A stretch of DNA of 64,000 nt from Herpetosiphonaceae bacterium (GCA_013821605.1 JACDGP010000011.1:1-64000), one strand, 5' to 3'. Counted from the stretch's first letter, positions 18,919 through 28,608 are shown. Notes: generated by a model from the sequence alone, not told the origin. Made by a program: numbers and translations.

Positions 18919-19023
18919 GTTTGTGATAATAGTTACATCCTCGTTGGCGTAAAAATCCGCGATGTTGCCAAGACCAGCGGACTGCTTGATAAGGTCGTAG
19001 AAGCAGGCACCAACAACATTTGA
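18919..19023 (+). pseudogene. Possible 3' remnant of a SIMPL-domain (DUF541) gene
   Basis: The plus frame ending at TGA 19021-19023 reads VKIRDVAKTSGLLDKVVEAGTNNI over its last 24 codons; the first 20 are VKIRDVAKTSGLLDKVVEAG. This resembles the VxxRDLxKxGxLLDxxxxAGAN pattern of SIMPL-domain proteins. No start codon or upstream body of such a gene is present. I read it as a decayed fragment in the 525-base gap between the sulfotransferase and binding-protein genes. Chance resemblance cannot be excluded. Confidence 0.4.
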
Positions 19024-19046
19024 ACTGAAATAAGGGGGCGGCGCGC

Positions 19047-19086
19047 ACAAAACAGCCTGGCAACTTCAACTGCCGGGCTGTTTTGT
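19047..19086. terminator. Strong bidirectional hairpin terminator
   Basis: ACAAAACAGCCTGGCA pairs with TGCCGGGCTGTTTTGT (16 bp with one G-T wobble) around an 8-base loop, so both strands end in a T-rich arm. It could end the minus-strand binding-protein gene and also the lost plus-strand gene whose remnant precedes it. Confidence 0.65.
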
Positions 19087-19300
19087 TGTATGAGCTTGAG
19101 ATAGGGAGAAAAGAGCGGCAGTACGTTTCATATCGAGCATGATTAACCCGAGCTTGGCTCGGCTTTGCACAAGGGCGGTTAACACCGCGTACAAAAACTT
19201 GGTCCAACGTCCCACGCTGCAACTCAGCGGCGATCCGCCCACCTAGTGACAACATTCCGCGCTCATTGCAGATCTACGCTTACAGTTGCTCCTGATCGCC

Positions 19301-20584
19301 CTAGTGAGCCGGCTGCAGTTGAGCGGTAGCTGCATCAAGTGCTTGCTCTGGCACCGCGTTGCCAGTCAATACGTTTTGCACCATGTCATTAAGGATGGCC
19401 CAACTCCGGCTATCGAGCGTCGTCGGTTCGGGTACGGCAGTATTGATTGCTGCACGTAGCGCGTGGGTCGCTGCATCAACCTTCGCACGGCTATTCGCCG
19501 GCACGACCCCAGCGATCTTCGCCAGATTGGTTTGCGCTTCTTCGCTGAGCGCGTAGCGCACAAAGCTATAGGCCGCCATACGTTGCTCCGCGTTCGTCAC
19601 CGGATTAACGGATAAGACGTCCGCCGCGACCATCGTCGGCGGCGCTTTGCCGCCGGTGGTAGCGGGTAGGAGGCCAGCTACCCCGATGGCATCCTTGCCC
19701 CAGACGGACTCATATTCCGATCCTTGATAACTCCAATCGATCGCGCTCCACGCGTGTCCAATCTGCAGTGCCCGGTCAACCAGTGCCAGATCATCGCTCG
19801 CACGCACCTGCGGCTGTGCCATTAAATCCTGTAAAGCAGATAGCCAGTGTACGGCGGCCGGGCGCATAGTCGTACCTAGCGCCACGCCGTCGCTGGCATT
19901 CTGTAACCGGCCATCAAGGGCATACAAGTAGGGCAGGGTCGTAACCAGCGAAAGGTGATAGGCGAGCTTGATCGACGGCTGAGGCGTCGCCGTGGTCGTG
20001 GCATCCGGCGCTACGGTACTGGTCACGGTCGCTCCGGGTGCCGCGAATAGATCCATCAAGCTGGCTGGCTGCCGTGTGAGCATCCGCCGATCATACCAAA
20101 AGACGAGCGCATCCAAGCTTAATGGCATCCCGTACGGGTGTCCGTTGACTTGGCCATTCGCCAGTGCGGCCGGCAGAAGCAGTGTGAGCGTGGGAGTTGG
20201 GACAACCGTATCGAGTGGCAACAGATGCTGACTCAGCGCGAGTTCCCCCACATACCGGCCACGTAGCAGCAGCAGTTGTGGTCCGCCCGCATCTGCCGCA
20301 ACTGCTGCATAGTCATGGACCAGTGACGCGACGGGATGGGCCTCCAGTCGAATCCGTATCTCCGGATGCAGTTGCTCGAATGATCGTGCCAAGGCATCCA
20401 GCGCCTGTTCTTTGCGACCGCTCCACGGATGCCATAACGTCAGGGTGAGAGGAGGGAGTTGCAAGGCTGGTGCGGTCGCGCCCGGTCGTGCCGGTGTTTT
20501 GTCCACCGTCGCGCTGGATGGACCGCCGGCACAGCTTAGGAGGAGAACGAGACAACATAACCAGCTAGCGATGCGCTTCAGCAA
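19301..20584 (-). CDS. ABC transporter extracellular solute-binding lipoprotein
   Basis: About 427 residues from a TTG at 20584 preceded by AAAGG; this start places a lipoprotein signal (CCLVLLLSCAGG) directly at the N terminus, whereas the ORF start at 20677 would put 31 charged residues before it. The body matches family 1 solute-binding proteins: LTLWHPWSGRKEQALDALARSFEQLHP, then YGMPLSLDALVFWYDRRML, and ADVLSVNPVTNAEQRMAAYSFVRYALSEE near the C terminus. It should bind a sugar or oligosaccharide for an importer. No permease genes are next to it, so its partners lie elsewhere. The MalK-type ATPase at 6048 could serve it. Confidence 0.85.
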   Translation of the reverse strand: MLKRIASWLCCLVLLLSCAGGPSSATVDKTPARPGATAPALQLPPLTLTLWHPWSGRKEQALDALARSFEQLHPEIRIRLEAHPVASLVHDYAAVAADAGGPQLLLLRGRYVGELALSQHLLPLDTVVPTPTLTLLLPAALANGQVNGHPYGMPLSLDALVFWYDRRMLTRQPASLMDLFAAPGATVTSTVAPDATTTATPQPSIKLAYHLSLVTTLPYLYALDGRLQNASDGVALGTTMRPAAVHWLSALQDLMAQPQVRASDDLALVDRALQIGHAWSAIDWSYQGSEYESVWGKDAIGVAGLLPATTGGKAPPTMVAADVLSVNPVTNAEQRMAAYSFVRYALSEEAQTNLAKIAGVVPANSRAKVDAATHALRAAINTAVPEPTTLDSRSWAILNDMVQNVLTGNAVPEQALDAATAQLQPAH

Positions 20585-20770
20585 ACCATCAGCCTTTCGA
20601 ACAACCGGAGCTATGCTAGCATGGGCGTGCCTCAGCCGCAAGCTACCATAGACGAATTGTCGCCAGATTTCTCCCATGGTTCTTCATAATTGCTCCATAA
20701 TTGACCGGTATCCTTGTACCTATTGGCTCCGATGGAGCAGCACCAAGCAACGAGGTTGGAGGGTAAGAAT

Positions 20771-21343
20771 ATGGAACGGCGTCAAGGTTTACTAGGATAC
20801 CTGGCGGTTGGACTGGGCGTGGTCGCCTTGATTGTAGCCTTAGGGGGACGTTTCAGCGGGGGGGAAATGCACAGCCGGTATCGCGGTGGCAATGACCCGC
20901 AGCTGGCGCAACGTGAACAAGCGCCCGTCACTCAAGCAACTGCGGTACCACAAGCACCCACAGCACCACAAGCGCAGGGACAAAGCGCTCCACAAGGCAA
21001 CGGCAGGCATGGCCATGGCTCCCGAGACGCGCAATCCCAGTATGGCGGTGAACGGTCACAGGGTGACCGAGGAGAGTTTCGCGGTGACCATCGTGGACCA
21101 TTCGGCTTTCTAAGCGGCATCTTCCCACTATTGGCCGCGTTGGTAGTGATGGGCGTGGGCTTCCGCCTCTTCAGCGGTGGCCGGCGCGGACGCGGCGGCC
21201 CGTGGCAGGGTGGTCCTGGACAACATGGTCACGGTCCTTGGGGGCAACCACAGCAAGGCCAGCCACAACAGCCAGCACCGCAGACTCCCCCGCCTCCATC
21301 ACCAACGCCACATACCGGTGACACACGGCGCTTTGACGCCTAG
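20771..21343 (+). CDS. Small membrane protein with Gln/Pro/Gly/His-rich tails
   Basis: A 190-residue protein starting at the ATG at 20771 after GGAGGG. It has two predicted membrane segments (LLGYLAVGLGVVALIVALGG near residues 6-25 and LSGIFPLLAALVVMGVGFRLF near 110-130). These flank a hydrophilic Gln/Ala/His-rich loop, and the protein ends in a Gly/Pro/Gln-rich tail. I recognise no domain. It immediately precedes a two-component system on the same strand, separated by a hairpin. It may be an envelope protein linked to that system. Low sequence complexity makes homology unreliable. Confidence 0.65.
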   Translation: MERRQGLLGYLAVGLGVVALIVALGGRFSGGEMHSRYRGGNDPQLAQREQAPVTQATAVPQAPTAPQAQGQSAPQGNGRHGHGSRDAQSQYGGERSQGDRGEFRGDHRGPFGFLSGIFPLLAALVVMGVGFRLFSGGRRGRGGPWQGGPGQHGHGPWGQPQQGQPQQPAPQTPPPPSPTPHTGDTRRFDA

Positions 21344-21360
21344 CCCAGCGTGTTACCATA

Positions 21361-21388
21361 CGCCTAGTTCTCTCCGGGGAACTAGGCG
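21361..21388 (+). terminator. Hairpin between the membrane protein and the response regulator
   Basis: CGCCTAGTTC and GAACTAGGCG form a perfect 10-bp stem with an 8-base loop, followed by TTGTC. It lies 18 bases past the stop and just before the regulator's ribosome-binding site, so it may act as a partial terminator. Confidence 0.55.
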
Positions 21389-21406
21389 TTGTCATTGGAG
21401 AACAAG

Positions 21407-22102
21407 ATGAGTCGCACGATCCTTTTGGTTGACGATGAACCGCGCATCGTCGAGATCGCGCGGGATTACCTCGAACGAGCCGGCTTTCGCGCCATAACCA
21501 CCGGAGATGGCATACAGGCTGTGCGCATTGCGCGCGATGAGCGCCCGGCGCTGGTCGTGCTTGACTTAATGTTACCCGGCATGGATGGGCTGGACGTCAC
21601 GCGGGCCCTGCGGCGCGATCCGCTCCTCCTGCACACGCCGATCATTATGCTGACTGCACGCGTCGAAGAAGCTGACAAACTGGTCGGACTTGAGTTGGGA
21701 GCTGATGACTACCTGACCAAGCCGTTCAGTCCCCGCGAACTGGTCGCGCGGGTACGTGCCGTCTTGCGTCGTACTGATGGCGAGCAAAGTGCCGGTACCG
21801 TATTGCGGATCGGCGACATGGTGATCGACCTAGATCGCCGCAGTGTGGCGGTGAATAGCCAACCGGTCGAACTGACAGCCACCGAGTTCGATCTGCTGCG
21901 CGTGCTGGCACGCGAGCCCGGCCGGCCATTTACACGTGCACAGTTGCTGGAGCGGGCGTATGACCTTAGCTATGCCGGTTTTGATCGGACCGTGGATGCC
22001 CATATTAAAAATCTGCGACGCAAGATTGAGCCCGATCCACACGAGCCACGTTACCTGTTAACGATCTACGGTGTCGGCTACAAATTCGCGGAGCAGGCGT
22101 GA
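21407..22102 (+). CDS. OmpR/PhoB-family response regulator
   Basis: A 231-residue regulator from the ATG at 21407 (GGAG seven bases upstream); an in-frame TTG at 21389 is less likely. The receiver domain has the acidic pocket D9-D10, phospho-acceptor D53 in VVLDLMLPGMDG, and the conserved Lys in YLTKPFSPRELV. The C-terminal winged helix ends in FDRTVDAHIKNLRRKI and the usual GVGYKF. It works with the histidine kinase that overlaps its stop by 4 bases. The pair probably controls envelope or stress genes; targets are unknown. Confidence 0.93.
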   Translation: MSRTILLVDDEPRIVEIARDYLERAGFRAITTGDGIQAVRIARDERPALVVLDLMLPGMDGLDVTRALRRDPLLLHTPIIMLTARVEEADKLVGLELGADDYLTKPFSPRELVARVRAVLRRTDGEQSAGTVLRIGDMVIDLDRRSVAVNSQPVELTATEFDLLRVLAREPGRPFTRAQLLERAYDLSYAGFDRTVDAHIKNLRRKIEPDPHEPRYLLTIYGVGYKFAEQA

Positions 22103-23574
22103 GCACTTGGCGCAAGCGGTGGGCGTGCCGCCCCCGGCACCGGCGACGAGTACGCCTCTTTTGGCAGCTGCTAGGTACATTTGCGCTGCTGATCGGCTTT
22201 GGCATTGGTGGCATGACGAGCTTGGTTGGCGTTGTCTTCCGGCAGATCAGGAACAGCACGCTGCCGGAGACGCTGTTACACACTGAAACAAGCTGGGCTA
22301 CCTCTTTGGGCGACTACTATCTCGCCCATGGTCATTCCTGGGATGGCGTCGAAGTGCGCATCGAAGACTGGTTAGCGCTCGACACCTCGCTCGCTAGCCT
22401 GCCCATTCGCTACCGCTTATCTACGACGGATGATCAGATCATTGCCCAATCGGGACCCGAGGAAGCTCATCCTACACGTGTTAGTGCAGCGGGGACAGCA
22501 CCCATCGTTGCTGATGGGCAAATAGTCGGGTCGTTTGCGTTGTTCTCAGCCCCCTCTTTTAACACATTGCCAATTCCGCGCGGCCGCTACAACGCACCTA
22601 CGATGGCGCCTGCAACCTCGCTTGAGGCACAAGTGCGCCGTTCGTTTGCCTTGGTGGGCTGGTCGGTCGGCAGTGTTGCGCTTGGCTTGGCTGTATTAAT
22701 GTCCCGCCGCATCAGCTCACCACTTCGTCGCTTAACCAAAGCGGCACAGCAGGTCGCAGCCGGGGATCTGGAGGTCCGGGTGCCGGGCTCATCGATTCGG
22801 GAGGTCGATACACTGGCTCAAGCCTTTAACCAGATGGCAACCGATCTAGCCCATGCTGCGCAACTGCGGCGTAACATGACTGCCGATGTCGCCCACGAGT
22901 TGCGCACACCCCTTACAATCATTAAAGGCAAGCTCGAAGGTGTGCTCGATGGCGTCTACCCCGGCACCCCCGAACATATTGCGCCCGTCTTGGAAGAAGC
23001 CGATTTGCTGGAACGCTTGATCGATGATCTCCGGGTTCTCAGTCTCGCCGAAGCCGGACAGTTAGCTCTGCATCGCGAGGAAGTTCTCCTTCGTCCACTG
23101 TTGGAGAACGTCCAGCGTAGTTTCGCGGCACAGGCTGCCAGCCAAAACGTGCAGCTGACCCTTGATGACCATGGCGAACTGCCGCTGATCGAGGTTGATC
23201 CGCAGCGTATGCAACAGGTTCTGGGTAATCTCGTTGCTAATAGTCTACGTCATACCCCGCCGGGCGGCACGATTCAACTGCGCGCTACGCTACAAGGTCC
23301 ACATGTTCAATTGGTTGTTACGGACACGGGCAGCGGCATTGCTCCGGATGAGTTACCCCATATTTTCGACCGTTTCTGGCGGAGTGATCGAGCACGGTCA
23401 CGTCAGGGCAGCGGGGCTGGCCTAGGTTTAGCCATTGCTCGCCAGCTTATCGAAACGCAGGGTGGGCAAATTAACGCTCAAAGCCAGCTTGGTCAAGGCA
23501 CAACGATCACGATTACGCTGCCCCTCGCAACGGAACTCGGTTTGCGCACCGCGGCACCCGCAAATGCGGTATAA
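22099..23574 (+). CDS. Membrane sensor histidine kinase
   Basis: A 491-residue kinase starting at a GTG that overlaps the regulator stop (GTGA). It has two membrane segments (about residues 20-48 and 190-210) enclosing an extracytoplasmic sensor region of roughly 140 residues, and then a HAMP domain (SRRISSPLRRLTKAAQQVAAGDLEV). The H-box is ADVAHELRTPLTIIKG. The ATPase domain shows the N-box LGNLVANSLRHT, G1 DTGSGIAP and G2 GAGLGLAI. It autophosphorylates on the H-box His and passes phosphate to D53 of the partner. The sensor region has no recognisable domain. Confidence 0.93.
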   Translation: MSTWRKRWACRPRHRRRVRLFWQLLGTFALLIGFGIGGMTSLVGVVFRQIRNSTLPETLLHTETSWATSLGDYYLAHGHSWDGVEVRIEDWLALDTSLASLPIRYRLSTTDDQIIAQSGPEEAHPTRVSAAGTAPIVADGQIVGSFALFSAPSFNTLPIPRGRYNAPTMAPATSLEAQVRRSFALVGWSVGSVALGLAVLMSRRISSPLRRLTKAAQQVAAGDLEVRVPGSSIREVDTLAQAFNQMATDLAHAAQLRRNMTADVAHELRTPLTIIKGKLEGVLDGVYPGTPEHIAPVLEEADLLERLIDDLRVLSLAEAGQLALHREEVLLRPLLENVQRSFAAQAASQNVQLTLDDHGELPLIEVDPQRMQQVLGNLVANSLRHTPPGGTIQLRATLQGPHVQLVVTDTGSGIAPDELPHIFDRFWRSDRARSRQGSGAGLGLAIARQLIETQGGQINAQSQLGQGTTITITLPLATELGLRTAAPANAV

Positions 23575-23611
23575 CGATGCTTATTGAAGCATCAGCAGGA
23601 GACAGCAACAG

Positions 23612-24031
23612 GTGGATGAGCAGAACCTCAGCACAATCCAACAAGGCGGACTAATCACCCTTCTAGGCATCGAGTTCCATGAGACGACAACCGAGAGAAT
23701 CGTGGCCACGATGCCGGTCACGCCGAACCACCACCAGCCTTTTGGCTTCCTCCATGGTGGCGCATCGATGGCGCTGGCCGAGACGGTTGCCAGTGTCGGT
23801 GGCTTCATTAATTGTCCGCCGGGACGAGCAGCTTTTGGCCTTGAAATTAATGCCAACCACCTACGACCGGTACGCTCTGGCACCCTGACTGCGGTAGGGA
23901 CGCCGCTGCATCGTGGGCAAACCACACAGGTTTGGGAGATCAAAATTTCCGATGAGCGTTCGCGTTTGGTGTGTATTTCGCGCTGCACAGTAGCCATTGT
24001 CGTGCAAGAGCCTGACGCCCCAACGACCTAA
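23612..24031 (+). CDS. Hotdog-fold thioesterase, PaaI/MenI type
   Basis: A 139-residue protein starting at GTG 23612 after AGGAGA. It shows the PaaI/YdiI thioesterase pattern: NHHQPFGFLHGGASMALAETVAS with the conserved HGG and catalytic acidic residue, then GLEINANHLRPVRSG. These enzymes hydrolyse acyl-CoA thioesters such as 1,4-dihydroxy-2-naphthoyl-CoA or phenylacetyl-CoA derivatives. A small GATGCTT/AAGCATC hairpin at 23576-23593 lies between it and the kinase stop. It may be the last gene of the two-component transcript or an independent gene. The true substrate cannot be read. Confidence 0.88.
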   Translation: MDEQNLSTIQQGGLITLLGIEFHETTTERIVATMPVTPNHHQPFGFLHGGASMALAETVASVGGFINCPPGRAAFGLEINANHLRPVRSGTLTAVGTPLHRGQTTQVWEIKISDERSRLVCISRCTVAIVVQEPDAPTT

Positions 24032-24111
24032 ACGATCCGCTATGTATTCCAAGGCGCAGTCAGCAGTCTTCAACAGCCGCCCGCGCCTTGCGTAATCCTT
24101 ATGGTAGTGTG

Positions 24112-25908
24112 CTAGGACAACTGCTGGTCCGTATGCAGGATATTATCTGGCACCAGCAGCTCGCCGGTCGTAAAATCAATCAAGCCATTGCGCTCGTCTT
24201 CGACATTGGTTGCTTGCGTATACACATCACCAGCGATCGGTCGTGCCCGCAAGGCCTGCTTATACTGCTTGATCTGTTGTCCACGCGCTCCTAGCGCAGT
24301 TGGACCGCCATAGCCCTCGAAACCAAAGCCGCCCCACTCAGAAACTACCAAGGGTACTTGGCCTTCGTAGAAGAAAGGATCTCCCACTACCAGCGCTTCA
24401 GCGGTCACAGCAGTGTCCCCAGCGCACAGCCGGTCAAGAGCGTGCTCCCACGCCTCCGGATTGCTCTGGTAGATATGAGCCGTCAGCAGATCCGACTGGA
24501 GTTTGCCGTTCATCGATACGTGCCGCCAACCGTCGTTGTCGACCACCAGCACCTGAGGACAATTGAGCTTCAGATAATCGTGACAACGGTTGATATAGGC
24601 GCGCGTCTCCGCGTTTCCGGCAATATCTTGAATACCCCAATCCTCGTTATACATGCTCCAGATCACAACTGATGGATGCGAACGAATGACACGCGCCATT
24701 CGGCGCAGTTCGGCCCAGTGGTTTTCGCGACTGCGCTCGGTTGATGAATGCGGGCTTGGAATCTCGACCCATAGCAGCATACCAAGTTCGTCGGCCAAAT
24801 CATACATCCGCGGGTCGATGCCGGCGATATGAATCCGCACAAGGTTACAGCCCAACTTACGCATTGCCTCAAGATGGAGCTTAATCTGATCCCAAGTCGC
24901 TTCCGCCGGTTGGTACAGGATGCCATCAAGATAAAGCGGTTCGTTGTTTAAAAAGACAGAGTGCCCACGTGCCTCAATTCTCCGCATGCCCCAATTGGCA
25001 CTAATTTGCGACACATTGCCATCTGGCCCGATGAGCTGCGCTATGACTCGGTACAGTACGGGCGATTGTGGCTCCCAGCATTCTGCGTCAGGGACGACAA
25101 CCGTCACCTGCTGGTGTTTGGTCCCAGCTTCCAGCACCAGCGGCCACTCACGCACCACCAAAACTATATCATTGTTGGCAGACTGAACCACCAGCTTCAA
25201 ATGATATTCGCCAGGATCATAGATGCGTGTCGTCAAGTCAAAGCTGACGGCATTACTTTCCAATTGACTATCGACCGCGAGATACGAGCGTAAGCGGTTC
25301 CGCTCAACGACTTCGAGCCACACCGACCGCAAGGCACCACTCGTCGTCTGATACCAAATACCACCCCGTTTATACATGCGGGAGGCCTGTTTACCACGGG
25401 GAATCTCTGCATCAAGCGAATCCGCAATCCTGACTGTCAGCCGGTTTTCTGGCTGGAGCAGTTCCTGCGGAAGTTCATACGAGAACGAGGTGAACTCGCC
25501 CATATGGACCGGTTCGCCCTCGACCGTTTGGAGCAGCGTACCATTCAGCCAGACACGCGTCTCATAGCCCACGGCACCGAATGTAACCTGTACCAGTTCA
25601 CCCGCCCACTGGGCTGGCAGCGTAAATGTGCGCTCATACCACGCCACCACCTCGTCATCCCAAGGCAAAGCCAATCCGGCCTGCAATTGTGACTCGATTG
25701 AACCGGGCCAATGGGTCATGCCGCTATAGGCATGGCCGCCCTCCCAGTGTTCTGCTAAGCCTCGATTAGCGATATCTAACTCGAAGTGCCACAGTCCATC
25801 CAACAGCAGCGGTTGACCGGTACGGGCAATCGTGCGTGGGAGTGGATTAAGGTAGCGTTCTACGACATGATCAAATGTGGGCTGAAATGCCGGCGCGCGC
25901 TGTGCCAT
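24112..25908 (-). CDS. Glycoside hydrolase family 2 enzyme (beta-galactosidase/beta-glucuronidase-like)
   Basis: About 598 residues; the ATG at 25908 is preferred because GGAG sits six bases upstream, while the ATG at 25920 has no site. Domain order is the jelly-roll sugar-binding domain (residues about 15-180), the immunoglobulin-like domain (about 185-285), and the TIM barrel. The acid/base glutamate is in WSMYNEDWG and the nucleophile in VVSEWGGFGFEG. FLNNEPLYLDGILYQPAEATWD is the family's barrel entry. There is no signal peptide, so it acts on imported glycosides. It is not next to other sugar genes. Exact specificity is unclear. Confidence 0.9.
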   Translation of the reverse strand: MAQRAPAFQPTFDHVVERYLNPLPRTIARTGQPLLLDGLWHFELDIANRGLAEHWEGGHAYSGMTHWPGSIESQLQAGLALPWDDEVVAWYERTFTLPAQWAGELVQVTFGAVGYETRVWLNGTLLQTVEGEPVHMGEFTSFSYELPQELLQPENRLTVRIADSLDAEIPRGKQASRMYKRGGIWYQTTSGALRSVWLEVVERNRLRSYLAVDSQLESNAVSFDLTTRIYDPGEYHLKLVVQSANNDIVLVVREWPLVLEAGTKHQQVTVVVPDAECWEPQSPVLYRVIAQLIGPDGNVSQISANWGMRRIEARGHSVFLNNEPLYLDGILYQPAEATWDQIKLHLEAMRKLGCNLVRIHIAGIDPRMYDLADELGMLLWVEIPSPHSSTERSRENHWAELRRMARVIRSHPSVVIWSMYNEDWGIQDIAGNAETRAYINRCHDYLKLNCPQVLVVDNDGWRHVSMNGKLQSDLLTAHIYQSNPEAWEHALDRLCAGDTAVTAEALVVGDPFFYEGQVPLVVSEWGGFGFEGYGGPTALGARGQQIKQYKQALRARPIAGDVYTQATNVEDERNGLIDFTTGELLVPDNILHTDQQLS

Positions 25909-26645
25909 CGCAAGCTCCATTGCTTATACGTAAAGGCGGAATGTACCGTGAGTACCATACTACGCGTCATTCTTTGACAGGTACGTACTCCTTTCCTTGA
26001 TAGCAGCCGTACCGAATACCACCGGCACCATGACTGAGCACCGGTCGACGTGTTCCGGCATCTACAGCCATGACGAGCCGCTCGCAGCCCAAGTTCGGCG
26101 TAGTGTACAGCAAGACCAGTTGCATGCAACTCCGTATTGAACCGATCTCGTTTAAACCTAGTGTTAACCGCAAAGAGTTGACACCATAGAGTGGGGATGC
26201 TACTATCCGCAGTGGTATACCAGCGACCGTAAAGCTGCGGAAAAGCGAGGCGATGTGTATGCGACTGCCGGATTTCCACAGCGGTGTGGAGCAAGAGCTT
26301 CGTCACTGGTTCCGGATGAGCCGGGGCGAGCGTACACGTGACGAACGTTGGGCTACACTTAGCCAGCGGATTGCGGCACACGAGCATGTACACGCCAAGT
26401 GGACGCCCGCGCCCCAACGACGGCGCGAATACCGAGGTGTCACCTTCATGATGCCATGGGGCATATTGCCACGCTTCATCGGATGAGCGCACGGATTGCC
26501 TCATGTGATGATGACATAATTCAGGAGGCATAGACAGTACTGTTTCCACTCTACGCCGAACCATTTTCCTTATCCCCTTGGATTGCTCGGCGTCGGAGCG
26601 TCCGTTGATGGCTGATTCAAACTCGCTAAAGGAGCACAGTTCAAA
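25909..26645. other. Intergenic region without a convincing gene
   Basis: About 740 bases between GH2 and the peptide-binding protein gene. Short ORFs exist on both strands (for example 26253-26486 plus), but none has a recognised domain, and the minus-strand one spanning 25860-26564 runs into the GH2 gene. A ribosome-binding site AAAGGAGCAC for the next gene ends the region. I see no clear promoter or structured RNA. Confidence 0.5.
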
Positions 26646-28562
26646 ATGAACTTGCGACGGTTACAACATTCATTCTCGCTCACTATGCTGCTGACGCTGA
26701 TGGCCGCCATTCTGGCAGCCTGCGGTGGCACCACCAACACGCCGTCGGCGTCCACTGCCGTCACACAGGCTACTACGGCAGCCGTGACGAGTGGATCAGC
26801 GGCAACAACGCCTCCCGCCGCTACCACAGAAACAATGGCCGCTATGACCACGACCGCAGCCCAAGCAGCGACTACTGCGGCTGCGATGACCGAGACCGGC
26901 ACAAGCGCGACGGCGATGACCGCCACCGATACTAGCACGGCGATGGTCGCAACCGCTACGACGGCGGCCAATGCTGACACTGGCGTTCTGACCGGCAACA
27001 TCTTACGCATTGCGCCGGGAACCTTCCCCGACAACCTCGATCCACAAGCCGAGTCATTCTCGACTGAAATTCCCTGGTCGCAGCTTGCCTACGAAGGTCT
27101 AACTCGCTTAGACAAGAATCTTAAGACGATCCCAGGTGCAGCTGAAAAGTGGGAATTCAACAAGGATGCCACAGCAATGACCTTCACGCTGCGCTCAGGC
27201 TTGAAGTATAGCGATGGCTCGCCCCTCACGGCCAGCGACTTCGCGCATGCCGTCTACCGCACGGCCGACCCCCGCAACCCTGGGGACTACGCCTCCTCCC
27301 TTAACATGATCAAAGGCACGACGGAGCTGCAGGGCTCGGCGGTTCCGACTGACACCGCTAAAATCCCCGCCCTGCGTAAGGCCGTGGGCGTCAAAGTCAT
27401 CGACGACACGCACATTGGCTTCCAGTTCACGCAACCCACGCCCTACTTTCCCGTGATTGCCTCAACCTGGGTTTTATTCCCAACCAAGGTCGACTGGGGT
27501 GATGCTAAGGGCGACAACTGGTGGCAGACCGCGGCTAACCAGATCGGGAATGGCCCGTTTATGTTCTCGAAGATCGACACGCAGGCCGAGATCATGGAAT
27601 TCAAGCCCAACCCGAACTACTGGGGTGACAAGCCGAAATTTGATGGCATATCGGCTCGCGTCATCAAGGACCTTTCAGTCGGGTTGCAGGCCTACAAGAA
27701 TGGTGAGGTCGACATCTTCGCTCCCGATGCGAACGACATTGCCGACATTAAGGCTGACCCGGATTTGAGCAAGCAGTTCAACGAGAGCAGCGGCGCTTGC
27801 ACGATTGACATCGAATTCAACCTGACCAAGAAGCCGTTTGATAACAAGCAGGTGCGCGAAGCCTTCGCCTACGCCTTCGACCGCGATGGCTATATCCATG
27901 ATGCCTTGAAGGATTCGTATGTCAAAACGCTGGGCTGGATTCCGCCGGGCTTCCCTGGCCATGATCCGAGCGAGAAGCGTTATGACCTCGACGTAGCCAA
28001 AGCCAAGCAGACGCTCGCCGCCGCAGGCTACCCCGGTGGCAAAGGCTTCCCAGAGGTCAAGTATTCGTACAGCAGCGGCAACCCCGCGAACCAGGCCCGT
28101 GTGGAGTATCTGATCCAGATGTGGCAGAAGAATCTGGGTGTCACGCTCACGCCTGACCCGGTCGAAGGGAAGACACTAACGGCACTTCGCAAGAAGGCTG
28201 CTACCCACCCGCAGATGAATAGCGGCGGTTGGTGCTCTGACTATCCTGACCCGCAGGACTGGCTCAGCGTCTTTTGGAACTCGTCGCAAAACTTTGCGGT
28301 AGTGGTCGGCTATAAGAACCCTGCATTGGATAAGCTGACCAACGCTGGCGATGCGGAGCCTGACGCAACCAAACGCATGCAGGAATACCTGGACGCGCAA
28401 AAGATCTTAATCGGTGACGTTCCGGCTCTGATGATGGGCAACGACATACATCAGTACCTGGTCAGGCCCAACGTCAAAGGTTACCAGAACTCGGCTCAGG
28501 ACTCGGAGTTCCCGGGCTCCACGACGAGTTTGCTGGGTGTAACTGTTGAGAAGCAACCCTAA
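26646..28562 (+). CDS. Peptide ABC transporter substrate-binding lipoprotein (SBP family 5)
   Basis: A 638-residue protein with a lipoprotein signal ending in LMAAILAACGG, then about 85 residues of Thr/Ala-rich low-complexity linker (residues 30-115) before the binding domain. The family 5 signature is present: ETEIPWSQLAYEGLTRLDKNLKTIPGAAEKWEF, GLKYSDGSPLTASDFAHAVYR, and NQIGNGPFMFSKID. It should capture oligopeptides or similar solutes outside the membrane for DppBCDF-type permeases encoded directly downstream. The Thr/Ala linker probably spaces the domain from the membrane or wall. A hairpin follows before the permease genes. Confidence 0.93.
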   Translation: MNLRRLQHSFSLTMLLTLMAAILAACGGTTNTPSASTAVTQATTAAVTSGSAATTPPAATTETMAAMTTTAAQAATTAAAMTETGTSATAMTATDTSTAMVATATTAANADTGVLTGNILRIAPGTFPDNLDPQAESFSTEIPWSQLAYEGLTRLDKNLKTIPGAAEKWEFNKDATAMTFTLRSGLKYSDGSPLTASDFAHAVYRTADPRNPGDYASSLNMIKGTTELQGSAVPTDTAKIPALRKAVGVKVIDDTHIGFQFTQPTPYFPVIASTWVLFPTKVDWGDAKGDNWWQTAANQIGNGPFMFSKIDTQAEIMEFKPNPNYWGDKPKFDGISARVIKDLSVGLQAYKNGEVDIFAPDANDIADIKADPDLSKQFNESSGACTIDIEFNLTKKPFDNKQVREAFAYAFDRDGYIHDALKDSYVKTLGWIPPGFPGHDPSEKRYDLDVAKAKQTLAAAGYPGGKGFPEVKYSYSSGNPANQARVEYLIQMWQKNLGVTLTPDPVEGKTLTALRKKAATHPQMNSGGWCSDYPDPQDWLSVFWNSSQNFAVVVGYKNPALDKLTNAGDAEPDATKRMQEYLDAQKILIGDVPALMMGNDIHQYLVRPNVKGYQNSAQDSEFPGSTTSLLGVTVEKQP

Positions 28563-28576
28563 GTAGGCGATCGGCA

Positions 28577-28608
28577 GAAGCAGGAGGCCCTTTGGGGCCT
28601 CCTGCTTC
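28577..28608 (+). terminator. Hairpin between binding-protein and permease genes
   Basis: GAAGCAGGAGGCCC and GGGCCTCCTGCTTC form a perfect 14-bp stem with a TTTG loop just after the binding-protein stop. Such intra-operon hairpins usually let the binding protein be made in excess over the permease. Confidence 0.7.

Noticed and set aside
26253-26486. 77-codon plus-strand ORF in the gap before the peptide transporter
   Set aside because: No ribosome-binding site and no family resemblance; kept only as an open gap.
26570-27034. Minus-strand Val/Ala-rich ORF
   Set aside because: It is the antisense of the Thr/Ala-rich linker of the peptide-binding protein, a compositional shadow.
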